Shown one piece after another: positions 34,687-43,300 of a stretch of 64,000 nt of DNA. The DNA comes from Durusdinium trenchii. Lineage: Eukaryota; Sar; Dinophyceae; Suessiales; Symbiodiniaceae. Under the pieces are notes generated by a model. The model did not search any database. It had not been told where the DNA came from and worked only from the letters and a program-made list of their open reading frames with translations. The position numbers were made by a program, and so were the translations under genes. The stretch's first letter is position 1, and each line of letters begins with the position of its first letter. The stretch spans positions 142,854-206,853 of the forward strand of contig CAXAMN010025717.1 of NCBI GenBank assembly GCA_963970005.1, given 5' to 3'.

Positions 34687-35029
34687 GACGGCGACTCAGG
34701 AGAATAAGGCACAAAGGCTTAAGGGCGGAGCTACACGAAAGCGACTACAGATATCGAAATGGCAAAGGCAAGCAGGGGCACGCAGACAACGACTGAAGAT
34801 ATGATGCAACATGCTGCAGAGGGTACTGGCAATGGTAGTTTCTCAGCCACGTTTGTGCAAAAACATTCATGCATTACCGTTTCTTCACACAACAGCTTGC
34901 TAGTCTTGCATCTTTTGAAAGACAATAGTGATTATAGATACAAGTACATATGACTCATTGAAGCTGGCTGCGCGGCGCAATGATTCAATTTTCTCTCCAA
35001 TGGAAGACTTGGAGCACGGCTACATCTGC
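34687..35029. promoter_or_regulatory. Spacer upstream of the ATPase gene
   Basis: No conserved frame. Just before the ATPase ATG, the minus strand has a pyrimidine-rich stretch ending TTATTCTCCTGAG|TCGCC, which would serve as a splice or spliced-leader acceptor. Dinoflagellate mRNAs are commonly trans-spliced; use here is inference. Confidence 0.35.
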
Positions 35030-35564
35030 CTACGGACTGGTGTCCATACTCTCAGGTGAGGCTGCAGCTGCCTGACGAAGACGTTGCTGAAGTTCATGGA
35101 TGAGGCCCTCTTGCTCCTTGATTTTGGTTTCTTTCTCATTAACCTCTTTCTCCTTGTCGGCGAGCTTGCGTTCCAAATCCTCATAGTCAGCCACCAAGCG
35201 AGTCATTGACTCCGAGATGTCATCGAAATCGGCAACCAAGGCTTTGTGACGAGGATGCTGCAGAACGCATTCCAAGGGCACTGGGGTCTGCTCACAAACA
35301 GCATCCTCAGGAGACATGTCCTCCTCGGCACTACCTGCAGGTTCAGCCCCGGGAACATCATTGATCTCGGCATTGTTGGAGGGCTCACAGCGCTGGCTGT
35401 CCGAAGAATCTGCCGATGAAGCTTCAGAGGACGAGTCGCTGTCAGAGCTGTCGGAGGAGTCGGAGAGATCCTTGAGCGCCTCAGGTGTTCTCAGGCAGCA
35501 AAGGAGAAAGAGATATGACTATACAACAAAGTCGGTTTGACGAACGACAAACGACTTACGACAT
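35030..35564 (-). CDS. Acidic serine-rich coiled-coil protein of the mobile element
   Basis: A two-exon gene. Exon 1 (35560-35564) is just ATGTC, followed by a 70-nt intron with GTAAGT donor and CTGAG acceptor (35490-35559). Exon 2 (35030-35489) continues in frame, giving MSTPEALKDLSD... and about 154 residues. Residues 11-60 are a Ser/Asp/Glu-rich low-complexity stretch; about 90-140 is a charged heptad-like coiled coil (LERKLADKEKEVNEKETK); it ends MDTSP. The open frame without that intron would start at 35317 with 95 residues. The coding-like sequence continuing upstream of that ATG and the in-frame splice support the two-exon model. Probably a self-associating partner of the transposase or ATPase; function not established. 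Confidence 0.65.
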
Positions 35565-35579
35565 TGGAGAAAGTTTCTG

Positions 35580-35960
35580 TTATTGCAGGCGGGCTGCCAG
35601 CAACTCAGTCTTATCGCCTGGGCCAATTGCGAGCTTGGAGCTGCTTCCTGCGGGGACACGTTTCGCTGAAGCAAGGCACTTGCGTAGATCCTCTTCGGCG
35701 GCTTGAGTCCACACACCTTTTTTGATTCCTCTCGGCTGAAGGCTTCTTGTCTTTTGGATGTTGTTGATGATGATGGCCAAAGTCTTCCTGTCGAGGGGGA
35801 TACGTGAAGGGTGCACAGGAATGTTGCCGGCCAGAATGCGTTCCCACAGAGCTTTGAAATCCAGCTTGGGCGTCTCGATGGTTGGCTCAGAAATTTGGAG
35901 GCTCAGCTGGGCACTGTCTCCGGACATGGATACATCTCCAGACACCGCAAAGGACGGCAT
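35580..35960 (-). CDS. 126-aa hypothetical protein of the mobile element
   Basis: ATG at 35960 to TAA at 35580, intact, with its stop 15 bp before the start of the next gene. Composition is coding-like: an N-terminal Ser-rich part, a middle segment LDFKALWERILAGNIPVHPS and RKTLAIIINNIQKT, and a basic GIKKGVW followed by a helical EEDLRKCLASAKRV. The middle may be a small DNA- or protein-binding fold, but I do not recognise it. Upstream the minus strand has CTCTCTCTCAACTTGAG, a possible splice acceptor. Being the first gene of a same-strand cluster of four suggests it belongs to the transposon. Confidence 0.6.
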   Translation of the reverse strand: MPSFAVSGDVSMSGDSAQLSLQISEPTIETPKLDFKALWERILAGNIPVHPSRIPLDRKTLAIIINNIQKTRSLQPRGIKKGVWTQAAEEDLRKCLASAKRVPAGSSSKLAIGPGDKTELLAARLQ

Positions 35961-36080
35961 GACGAAAGATGACTCAAGTTGAGAGAGAGTCTACGAGTCT
36001 AAAATCTACAAAACGAGCAGCTGGGTCGGCAAGTGTGATGCAAGTTTACCAGCAGACTCTCGCAGAGAAAACTGAGTTCC

Positions 36081-36717
36081 AGAAAACATTGCCATACAAG
36101 AGTTCCAAAAAGTTTTAAAAGTTTTAAAACTTTTTGGAACTAAGAACTAAGAACTAAGATTTCCCCACACTCTCCCACAGCAATGTTAGTTCCAGAAAAC
36201 CTTGCCATACAAGAGTTTCAAAAGAGTGTTAAAAGTTTTAAAACTTTCTGGAACTAAGAACTAAGAACTAAGATTCCCCCAGACTCTCCTGTGCATTCTT
36301 AGTTCTTAGTTCTTAGTTCCCAGAAGTTTTAAAACTTTTAAAACTTTTTTGAAACTTTCTTGACCTTCAGATGTGGGAAGTAAGACTTGTCCCCAAGAGT
36401 TCTGTGCATTCTTAGTTCTTAGTTCTTAGTTCCCAAAAGTTTTAAAACTTTTAAAACTTTTTTGAAACTTTCTTGACCTTCAGATGTGTGAAGTACGACT
36501 TGTCCCCAATAGTTCAAACAATATAGATGTGTGAAGTACGACTTGTCCCCAATAGTTCAAACAATATATATGGTACCCCCCTGCACATCTGGCAACATAT
36601 CTTCCTCACAGAAATGGGGGTATATGGGGGGGGGTACCATATATTTTTAAAACTTTCTGGAACTAAGAACTAAGAACTAAGATTCCCCCAGACTCTCCTG
36701 TGCATTCTTAGTTCTTA
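36081..36717. repeat. Palindromic repeat array at the right side of the element
   Basis: Built from AGTTTTAAAACTTTTTGGAA, GGAACTAAGAACTAAGAACT and their inverses TTCTTAGTTCTTAGTTCC and AAGTTTTAAAACTTTTAAAA, in alternating orientation, so large hairpins can form. A 74-bp block (TTTTAAAACTTTCTGGAACT to CTTAGTTCTTAGT) is repeated at about 36236 and 36646. A second unit, GATGTGTGAAGTACGACTTG plus TCCCCAATAGTTCAAACAAT, occurs twice at about 36483-36570, and a related unit at about 36370. Confidence 0.85.
36572..36638. repeat. 67-bp hairpin with GGTACC ends, includes the right terminal inverted repeat
   Basis: GGTACCCCCC at 36572 is matched by the inverse GGGGGGTACC ending at 36638, both embedded in ATATAT. 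The right half is also the partner of the element's left end at 31101. So the right end either carries its own nested hairpin, or a small MITE-like unit sits there. Confidence 0.6.
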
Positions 36718-36745
36718 GTCATTACAAATAGATATATATATATAT
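36718..36745 (+). repeat. 28-bp direct repeat, right copy
   Basis: Identical to 31073-31100 (GTCATTACAAATAG plus AT run). It marks the exact transition into the AT-rich island. Confidence 0.9.
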
Positions 36746-37292
36746 ATATTCATGAAGAAATTGAAAATATTGTCAAAAAGATTTCTCCGAATAGGGGAAA
36801 AGGAAAATTAATTACCAAGGCTACAGGGAGGGAAACAGGAAGGAAATGATGAAAAGGATTGAAAAAGAAACATAGAATATATCAATCAAACAAAAAAATA
36901 TATATATATTTAAATAGATATTGAAATATAAATTAATGTATAAGAAAATTTAATGAATTTATTATTTAGAATATTAAATATATAAAAGACATATGATATA
37001 TAAATATAAATAAAATAGTATAATAGATTAACATTTAGTTATATATTATTTTTTAAATATGATGTTTAATTTTTATATAAGGATATTTTGTTTAAATATA
37101 TGATGTCGAATGGATAATTGAATATTCTATGTATTTTAGAAATAATATAATATTGTTGTATATTTTTTTTAATTAATTGTATTTGAATTATTGTTTGTAT
37201 ATGTGATTTATAGCATATATTTAAATGGGAGTTGATCGAAAACCCCGTATAAGGAGTTTTATATAAAACAGCCTTTTAGATGTTGTTAGAAT

Positions 37293-37350
37293 TATTCGCG
37301 AAAGATTCGCGATGAGGTTCGCGAAAGTATTTTTTTTTCGCGAAAGATTT
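37293..37350. repeat. TCGCGA iteron cluster 1
   Basis: TTCGCGAAAGATTCGCGATG, GTTCGCGAAAG and TTCGCGAAAGATTTATCG follow closely. The palindromic core TCGCGA followed by AAGA recurs in all clusters of both arms. Confidence 0.75.
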
Positions 37351-37655
37351 ATCGAAGGTCATCGCTTTCATTGTTTTTTTTTCTATCGGACTGACAAAGA
37401 ATAGAAATGCAAGGTAATCTTGCGGCAGAGCTAGCGGGCGGAAGTGTTCATATATATATATATATATATCATAGATTAACGAACTGAAGCTTCAACATTT
37501 CCGTGCCCAGCTTTGGTAGTGCGCAAAGGATTCTCCGATTCCTGTCTCTACTGTTATAGATTAGCAATCTGGGTAGGCACAGCCCTGACAGTGAGGCAGC
37601 TGCTCTGACGGGCTGTGTAGATGTTTGCAAATTTTACGGCTTCCCGGGGTGAAAT

Positions 37656-37689
37656 TTCGCGAAAGATCCGCGAAAGCTTCGCGAATGTG
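37656..37689. repeat. TCGCGA iteron cluster 2
   Basis: TTTCGCGAAAGATCCGCG followed by AAAGCTTCGCGAATG. The equivalent cluster in the right arm is at 42366-42395. Confidence 0.75.
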
Positions 37690-37920
37690 CCGCTAAAGTC
37701 TAGGTTCCTAGCGTGAGGCCCCCTAACATTCCCCAAGCTGCATCGCCCTGTGTTGGTAGCTGACACGAAGATTGGGTTGAGTTGTGCCTGACTCTATTTG
37801 GCATAATTGTCGCACAGATGCTGCAAGTGATCCTGAGTAGGTGTGGAAACATCTTTCCCTATTTTGTGATACTATGGCATGTTCCGGCTCATGTTAGTTA
37901 GACATGGTTGTAGCACCATG

Positions 37921-37972
37921 CTTCGCGATGAGGCCGCGAAAGATCCGCGAAAGATATCTTTTTTTCCGCGAT
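37921..37972. repeat. TCGCGA iteron cluster 3
   Basis: CTTCGCGATGAGGCCGCG, then AAAGATCCGCGAAAGATATC and TTCCGCGATGAATGG. The equivalent in the right arm is at 42139-42170. Confidence 0.75.
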
Positions 37973-38821
37973 GAATGGCCATTCCAGGATGAAAGAATAT
38001 TGATCAACCACCAAATATATAGTATTAAATTAAACAATATATATTGTTTTAAAATGATTAAAATAACGAAGTTATGTGGGTGTGATTTTGAATGTGTTAT
38101 TGTGGTGTATGATATTTTTTTATATTGATTGTTTAAATTTAAAATAATATTTAATATAATTTTCTCTTTTCTTTGAGGAAAAAAAAATTAGATTTTATTT
38201 TTCTTGTTTGCTTGAGGGATTAATGAGGATTAAATTTGGTGATGGAGATTAGATTTTTTTAATTAAGGTGATGATTTGATGATATATGATATGATATTTT
38301 ATGGATTTATTGATATTGATGGGATTTATTGATAAATGATATTTGATGGATTTTTAAAGGGATAAATATAATTATATTTATAGAAATGTAATTAGATTTT
38401 AATAAATTAATTTATTTATGAATTGGATTATTGCAATGGAATAGGAATGATTAATTTAATTTGTATATAATGAAGATATATGTTTTGTTTTGCAGACGAT
38501 TGTAAAAAAATATATAAATATTGATTTTTATATAGATTATTGAATGAATATATCATATAAAAATATAATATTAATGATAATTTGATTGTTAAAATTATAT
38601 GGATATTATAAAATTATGGGTAACTAATGATGGGGATTAATGTATAAAATATTTGGTGGAAATGAATTTATGGATGATTAGGTAATTTAATAGAAAATGA
38701 TTTATTTATTAGTAATAATATTAATTTATTTTTATAATACATATTATCGGTAGAATATGATTTTGCCTAAATTATTGTTTTATTATGGTGAGAAATTGAA
38801 CCATGATATATGGGGTGATTA

Positions 38822-39251
38822 ATGTCCTTGGCAATATTGGATGAATATTGGAAATATGGTGAGCATGCCGGATTGGTTGCAATCTGCTTTCATGGGTGTC
38901 TTATAGATAAGAAAATTGGGGTGAAAATAAGATATCTTTTTCATGAATTTGGGAATAAGTAATGGTCATATAGCAAATTTAGACCCTTAGTGTATTTATG
39001 GTTGGATCGTTTTATGGGTTTCATAAGATTCTTTGGAAGATTTCGTCGTAAATGGGGGGATATGGAGCATAGATCTGAAGAGCCATTGGGTGAGAGCAAT
39101 GGAAATGAACAGGATTGATCCAATCGAATTTAAGGAAAGAATATAAATTCCTAATGTTCGCGGAATGATTCCCTATGATCCTGAGAGTGAGGATAAGGCT
39201 TATTATGGGTATGGGCGTCAAGAATACCATATAAAATACAATTCCTATTAG
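38822..39251 (+). pseudogene. Decayed protein-like frames in the AT island
   Basis: Two neighbouring plus-strand frames look like former coding sequence. One (38822-38962) starts MSLAILDEYWKYGEHAGLVA. The other (39099-39251) reads MEMNRIDPIEFKERI, a TAA, then IPNVRGMIPYDPESEDKAYY and more. The residue mix (acidic, aromatic, few AT-driven residues) is unlike random AT-rich DNA. The TAA is one transition from CAA. I do not recognise the protein. Confidence 0.4.
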
Positions 39252-40532
39252 TCATCCAATATTAAGAAAATCTATTCAATTCTTTTTCGGCCTGGTGGGT
39301 ACATGTTATTCAAGATAATGATCTTCTTTCCATTTCATAAAGAATGTGGGTGGAGAAATCCAAAAAAGGCTATCTTTGAAATAATGCAAATGCTTATGGG
39401 CAAGGAAGGGTAAAGTGGGATCTAGAGGTTGATTAAAAAAATTGAAGAGTTGGCTTAATTGGGAAATAGGAACACAAGAACATATCTAGACCGCAACCGT
39501 GCAAATTCTTTCAAAACATGACAGAATCTAATCTAAGAAAAAACCACAAAAACGCGTAAAAAATACACCTGCATAACTTCGAGCTCTCTTTAATATATGT
39601 GAAAATATGAAAGCGCAATATTTTAGATGATATTTATGGATTTAAAACATATATTTTTTTGTAAATTTATATGAAAAACATAATAGAATATAATAATGTT
39701 GTTTTTGTTGGAAAAGCCTTTCGTTGTGTTGTTTTTCTCTATTGTATAGTTGTAGGGGGTTTTTGTATTTTGATGTTTATGTATTTGGTTTTTGGGTGTG
39801 TATATATTAGTTTGTTATATATATTTATTGATGGTAAAATTCTATGTATCAATAGATTATTTTGTTAAATATTGGCAAATGATATGGAATATCTTAATGT
39901 TAAAGAGATATATCTTTGGATATTGAAGATTATTTGCCCGGTTGATTTGATTTTATAATGTAAATCCTTAATAATCAATGATTGATCGTTAAAGGTGAAT
40001 AGAATAATGTTGGTTTATTTTTTAGGGTATAATCTAAATAACTAAATCTAAAAGGAATTTATATATGAATATTATCAATTTTGGTAATATCAAAATGATT
40101 TCGTAATAAAAATAAAATTGTCCGTTTGTGTAATTTTGGTTTAAATTGAATATCGATATGATATTGTTTTTTATTTGAATTAATAAGATATATATTATGT
40201 TGAGGCGTATAAACAGGCACGTATTTTCATTTATTCGGAATTGTGGAATTATTTCGATTTTGTCCTAGGTAGATGTCGCGTGGCGATCGAAGAAATTAAT
40301 ATATTTTTGGAATTCTGTGGATTGATTGGGAATGATTTATTTGGATTGGCGGCGATATTTGTTGGTTTAGGCCTTTTCGGTGATAGGGTCGTAAGGTCCT
40401 AAATGATTATATAATTGTAAGAATTCTTCCGCTTTCGTTGCTATGTTGGATTAATCGAAAACAATATTAACCAAATCCATGCAGCAAAAAAGAAAGTGGC
40501 AAAGCAGAGCAAAGCTAAGGGCCATTGCAAAG

Positions 40533-40787
40533 TTATTCCCTCAATCGGCCCTCAACAATTGTTTGTGGAGGCTGGCTAACAGGGTCTCGAATGCGAAGGC
40601 GAAATAGGAGTGAAATATTATCATGTTTGCTCTTGAGGTTATGGCCAAGTGTAGCGCAATAATTCCTGCCTGTGGGCTGCGACCCCCATTTGTCAAGATA
40701 GTGTCGTTCCTTGACGATTTCAGATTGACCCGACGGATCTTCTTCCAGATCAAAATCATCTGGAATGAATTCCAGTATCTCGCCCAT
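40533..40787 (-). CDS. 84-aa hypothetical protein in the AT island
   Basis: An intact frame from ATG at 40787 to TAA at 40533, beginning MGEILEFIPDDFDLEEDPSG, with an acidic N-terminus and a later part RLRIRDPVSQPPQTIVEG. Its codon and residue use is far more coding-like than the surrounding DNA. It may be a small gene or the surviving N-terminus of a longer, broken one. No family recognised. Confidence 0.4.
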   Translation of the reverse strand: MGEILEFIPDDFDLEEDPSGQSEIVKERHYLDKWGSQPTGRNYCATLGHNLKSKHDNISLLFRLRIRDPVSQPPQTIVEGRLRE

Positions 40788-41438
40788 GGTTGCGTAGAGC
40801 TATGCACACCATGCCACCCCATGGGATAATAATTGCCTTTGAAATTGCCGTGGTAGCAGGTTCTAGGAATATACGAGGTTTACTAAAAAGCAAAACAGCG
40901 ATCGAAATCTGTTTTTCCGCGGCCGAATTTATCTCTCCCAGAGGAGAAAATAACAACAGATGAAAATAACAAGAGATCTATCGAGAAAGAAGGAGGAGAC
41001 CAATCTATTAGCACGTAGGAAATGAAAAGAAATTCTAAATGAAATCAATATATTCTATTCTGGGAAGGCTAATTTGCAGATTATATTTCCGAAGACCTTC
41101 ATATTTCCCCCTTGTCGAACACCTCAAATACAGAAAGGATAGGAGGCATCCGAGAAGGAATCTAATGAAGAAGAAACCCCGAAGAGAGGAGAAAAGATAG
41201 GTAAGGACGAAAAGGAGATGGAGAGGGATCTATTTCCTTATTGTTTATTTCGTAAACATCATAAGAAATTATAGAAATTATAGAATCATAAGAAAATATA
41301 GAATGCCAAGGAAAAATCCTATCCCAATCTCGGCGGAAACGCCGTGAATGTAAACACACAGGGATAAAGAAGCCTCAACGGCAATCCGAATTCAAGGAAT
41401 TTTTTGATTCCAAGAAGAGATGAGGGGGCAATGAATGA

Positions 41439-41594
41439 TTCCTAAGAGAAGACCAGCTGCTACACTATTTGGAGGTCGAATTCGTAGACCGGTTTATTGC
41501 GGCTTTGGCTCTGAATCCTGCGGAGAAAATAGCCCACAAAGTGTCAATTATTGATAAGGTTGAGATTGCAGGAGAAATGATTGGTCTGGAATGA
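41439..41594 (+). pseudogene. Decayed protein-like frame in the AT island
   Basis: A 51-residue segment open from 41439 to a TGA at 41594: FLREDQLLHYLEVEFVDRFI then AALALNPAEKIAHKVSIIDK. It has helix-rich, ordinary protein composition. Upstream the same frame is cut by two TGA codons, which could have arisen from CGA or TGG by single transitions. Probably a fragment of a former gene. Confidence 0.4.
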
Positions 41595-41875
41595 AATTAG
41601 CCTCAGAGCTACCGGGATTCCGGGCGAATTTTTATTGATATGAATGATCGCCGAAGACGATCTCCAAATATCCATTGCGATTGAGGGGTTGATGCATTGT
41701 TATAACAAGATAATGAATACCTCTGGTATAAAATTTTTGGACGTATATAGGCAAACGATATGAATTAAAGAATATTTTAGAGGAATTTTGTAATTGTTGA
41801 ATATTTAATTTATAAATGAGGTACCGAATAAATTTTGAAGACGTCTTGCATATAATAGTCGATTATATATCTTGG

Positions 41876-41895
41876 AAAAAAAAAAAAAAAAAAAT
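41876..41895 (+). repeat. A20 homopolymer
   Basis: Twenty consecutive A. It could be the tail of a retrocopied sequence or simple slippage; no adjoining gene remnant supports the first. Confidence 0.85.
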
Positions 41896-42086
41896 CTATT
41901 AGCCTTGCCCCTCCTCGTAGCATATTACGTAACCTTACGGTACTAAGAAAATAATAGAAATATATGCAATCATTCCAAGAATTGTCTAAATTTCGATAAT
42001 GCGTGGCTACCTATGACATATTTCTTCTATTAATATAATCGATATATAATAAATTCTTTAAAAAATCTAAATATGTATATTACGAA

Positions 42087-42687
42087 TTAATCAATATTCT
42101 TTTATCCGGCCATTCTTCTCGGAAAAAGAAAGATATTTTTCGCGGATATTTCGCGACCTCATCGCAAAGCTTGGTCCGATAATTATGTCTACCTAATATA
42201 ATCCGAATAAAAATTTGAATGATTCCTCCGTTACTCAGGGTCATTTGCAGCATCTGTGCCACAATTACCCCAAATAAAATCAATCATATTTCAACCCAAT
42301 CCTCATGCCAACTACCAATACAGGGGGATGCAATTTAGGAAATATTAAGGGATTTCAACGATACATTCGCGAAATTTTCGCGGATCTTTCGCAAAATTTC
42401 ATTGGTGCTTTCCATGGGTCTATTCAAATTGTTAATTCTACAAATTTGCCAAGCTGGGTGCGCAAATATAGAGGTTCCAATTCCCCAATCTATAATATAT
42501 AAAAATATTTCCGCCTAACATCTCTGCCAAAAAATTGCCTTAAAATTCTTTATTCTATCAATTCGATAAATATATATATATATAAATAATGTCCTTTTTC
42601 GCGAAAAGAATTATTTTATATTTTAAAAAATAATCTAAAATAAATTCCTTATAAAATATGTTCGATCAATTCCCATATATATTTAGT
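42087..42687 (-). repeat. Large inverted repeat, right arm
   Basis: Inverse copy of 37221-38010. Compared in the same orientation, most differences I checked replace C by T or G by A in this arm (for example ACATTCCCC becomes ATATTTCCT). It is also about 190 bp shorter. Confidence 0.8.
42139..42170. repeat. TCGCGA iteron cluster, right arm
   Basis: TTTCGCGGATATTTCGCGAC then CTCATCGCAAAG, the inverse of cluster 3 with C/G losses. A further right-arm cluster lies at 42366-42395 (ATTCGCGAAATTTTCGCGGA). Confidence 0.7.
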
Positions 42688-43300
42688 TATATATTTATAT
42701 ATATATCTTAATTCAATAAATATTTATATTTTAAATATAATATATATAAATATCTTTAATATATTTTTATATATATAAATTAATATAATATTTATTATCA
42801 AATTAATTTAATTTTATGTTTTAATTAATTATTAAATATCTAAAATTTTCAATTATTCCTATTAATAATTCAATTAATAATAAATTCATCCTAAAATTAT
42901 ATAAATATTAAATATATATTAAATATATAAATTTATAACATATTGTATTTTTAAATAATTAAATATATTTATATAATAAAATATTTATATTAATATAATA
43001 TAATATATAAATAAAAATTCAATCATAATTATTCTTTCAATAAGTATAATACAAATCTACCAATATCTATATTATATAATAAAATATATAAAAATAACCC
43101 AATTAATTATTTATTAAAAAATCTTTCATCTAGCACAAATTATTATTATTACAATTAAATTAATCGGAATTCATATAATTCATTCTTATTAATATATCAT
43201 ATTTAAATCTCAAATACATATATATATATATATATATTATCTCATATATTATTGTAATTTAGATTATATTTTGAAGGAACTAATTGAGGTAATCGAATAT

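Larger units (their letters stand above)
31101..36638 (-). mobile_element. Merlin/IS1595-like DNA transposon with a helicase-like ATPase gene
   Basis: The left end reads GCTAC10ATGTACCCCCGTTT. The right end, read inverted, is GGTAC9ATATACCCCCATTT (C10 and C9 are C runs that include the C of GCTAC/GGTAC). This is an imperfect terminal inverted repeat of about 28 bp. Just outside lie ATATATAT (left) and ATATATTT (right), compatible with an 8-bp target duplication, the size expected for Merlin, although AT-rich sequence makes this weak. Inside, four genes all run on the minus strand: 126 aa, 154 aa, 630 aa and a broken transposase. Together they fill about two thirds of the element. The outer limit could instead be the 28-bp direct repeats at 31073 and 36718. 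Confidence 0.7.
37221..38010 (+). repeat. Large inverted repeat, left arm
   Basis: Matches 42087-42687 in inverse orientation over most of its length, from GGGAGTTGATCGA at the outer end to GAATATTGATCAA at the inner end. It keeps a higher GC content than the right arm and is longer, so the right arm has deletions as well as substitutions. It contains three clusters of TCGCGA motifs and a (TA)n run at about 37450. Confidence 0.8.
36746..43300. other. Very AT-rich island
   Basis: About 6.5 kb in which A and T dominate strongly, with long stretches of TA-rich sequence, in contrast to both flanks. The left border coincides with the 28-bp direct repeat; the right border is abrupt near 43300. Inside are less AT-rich patches at 37.2-38.0, 38.8-39.5, 40.5-41.7 and 42.1-42.6 kb. 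The first and last are inverted copies of each other; the middle two contain protein-like frames, mostly broken. It may be a decayed large element, a foreign insert, organelle-derived DNA or an assembly chimera. Confidence 0.8.

Noticed and set aside
36746-43300. AT island as an organellar genome fragment
   Set aside because: I recognise no cox, cob, rRNA or photosystem sequence in it. Not excluded, only unsupported.
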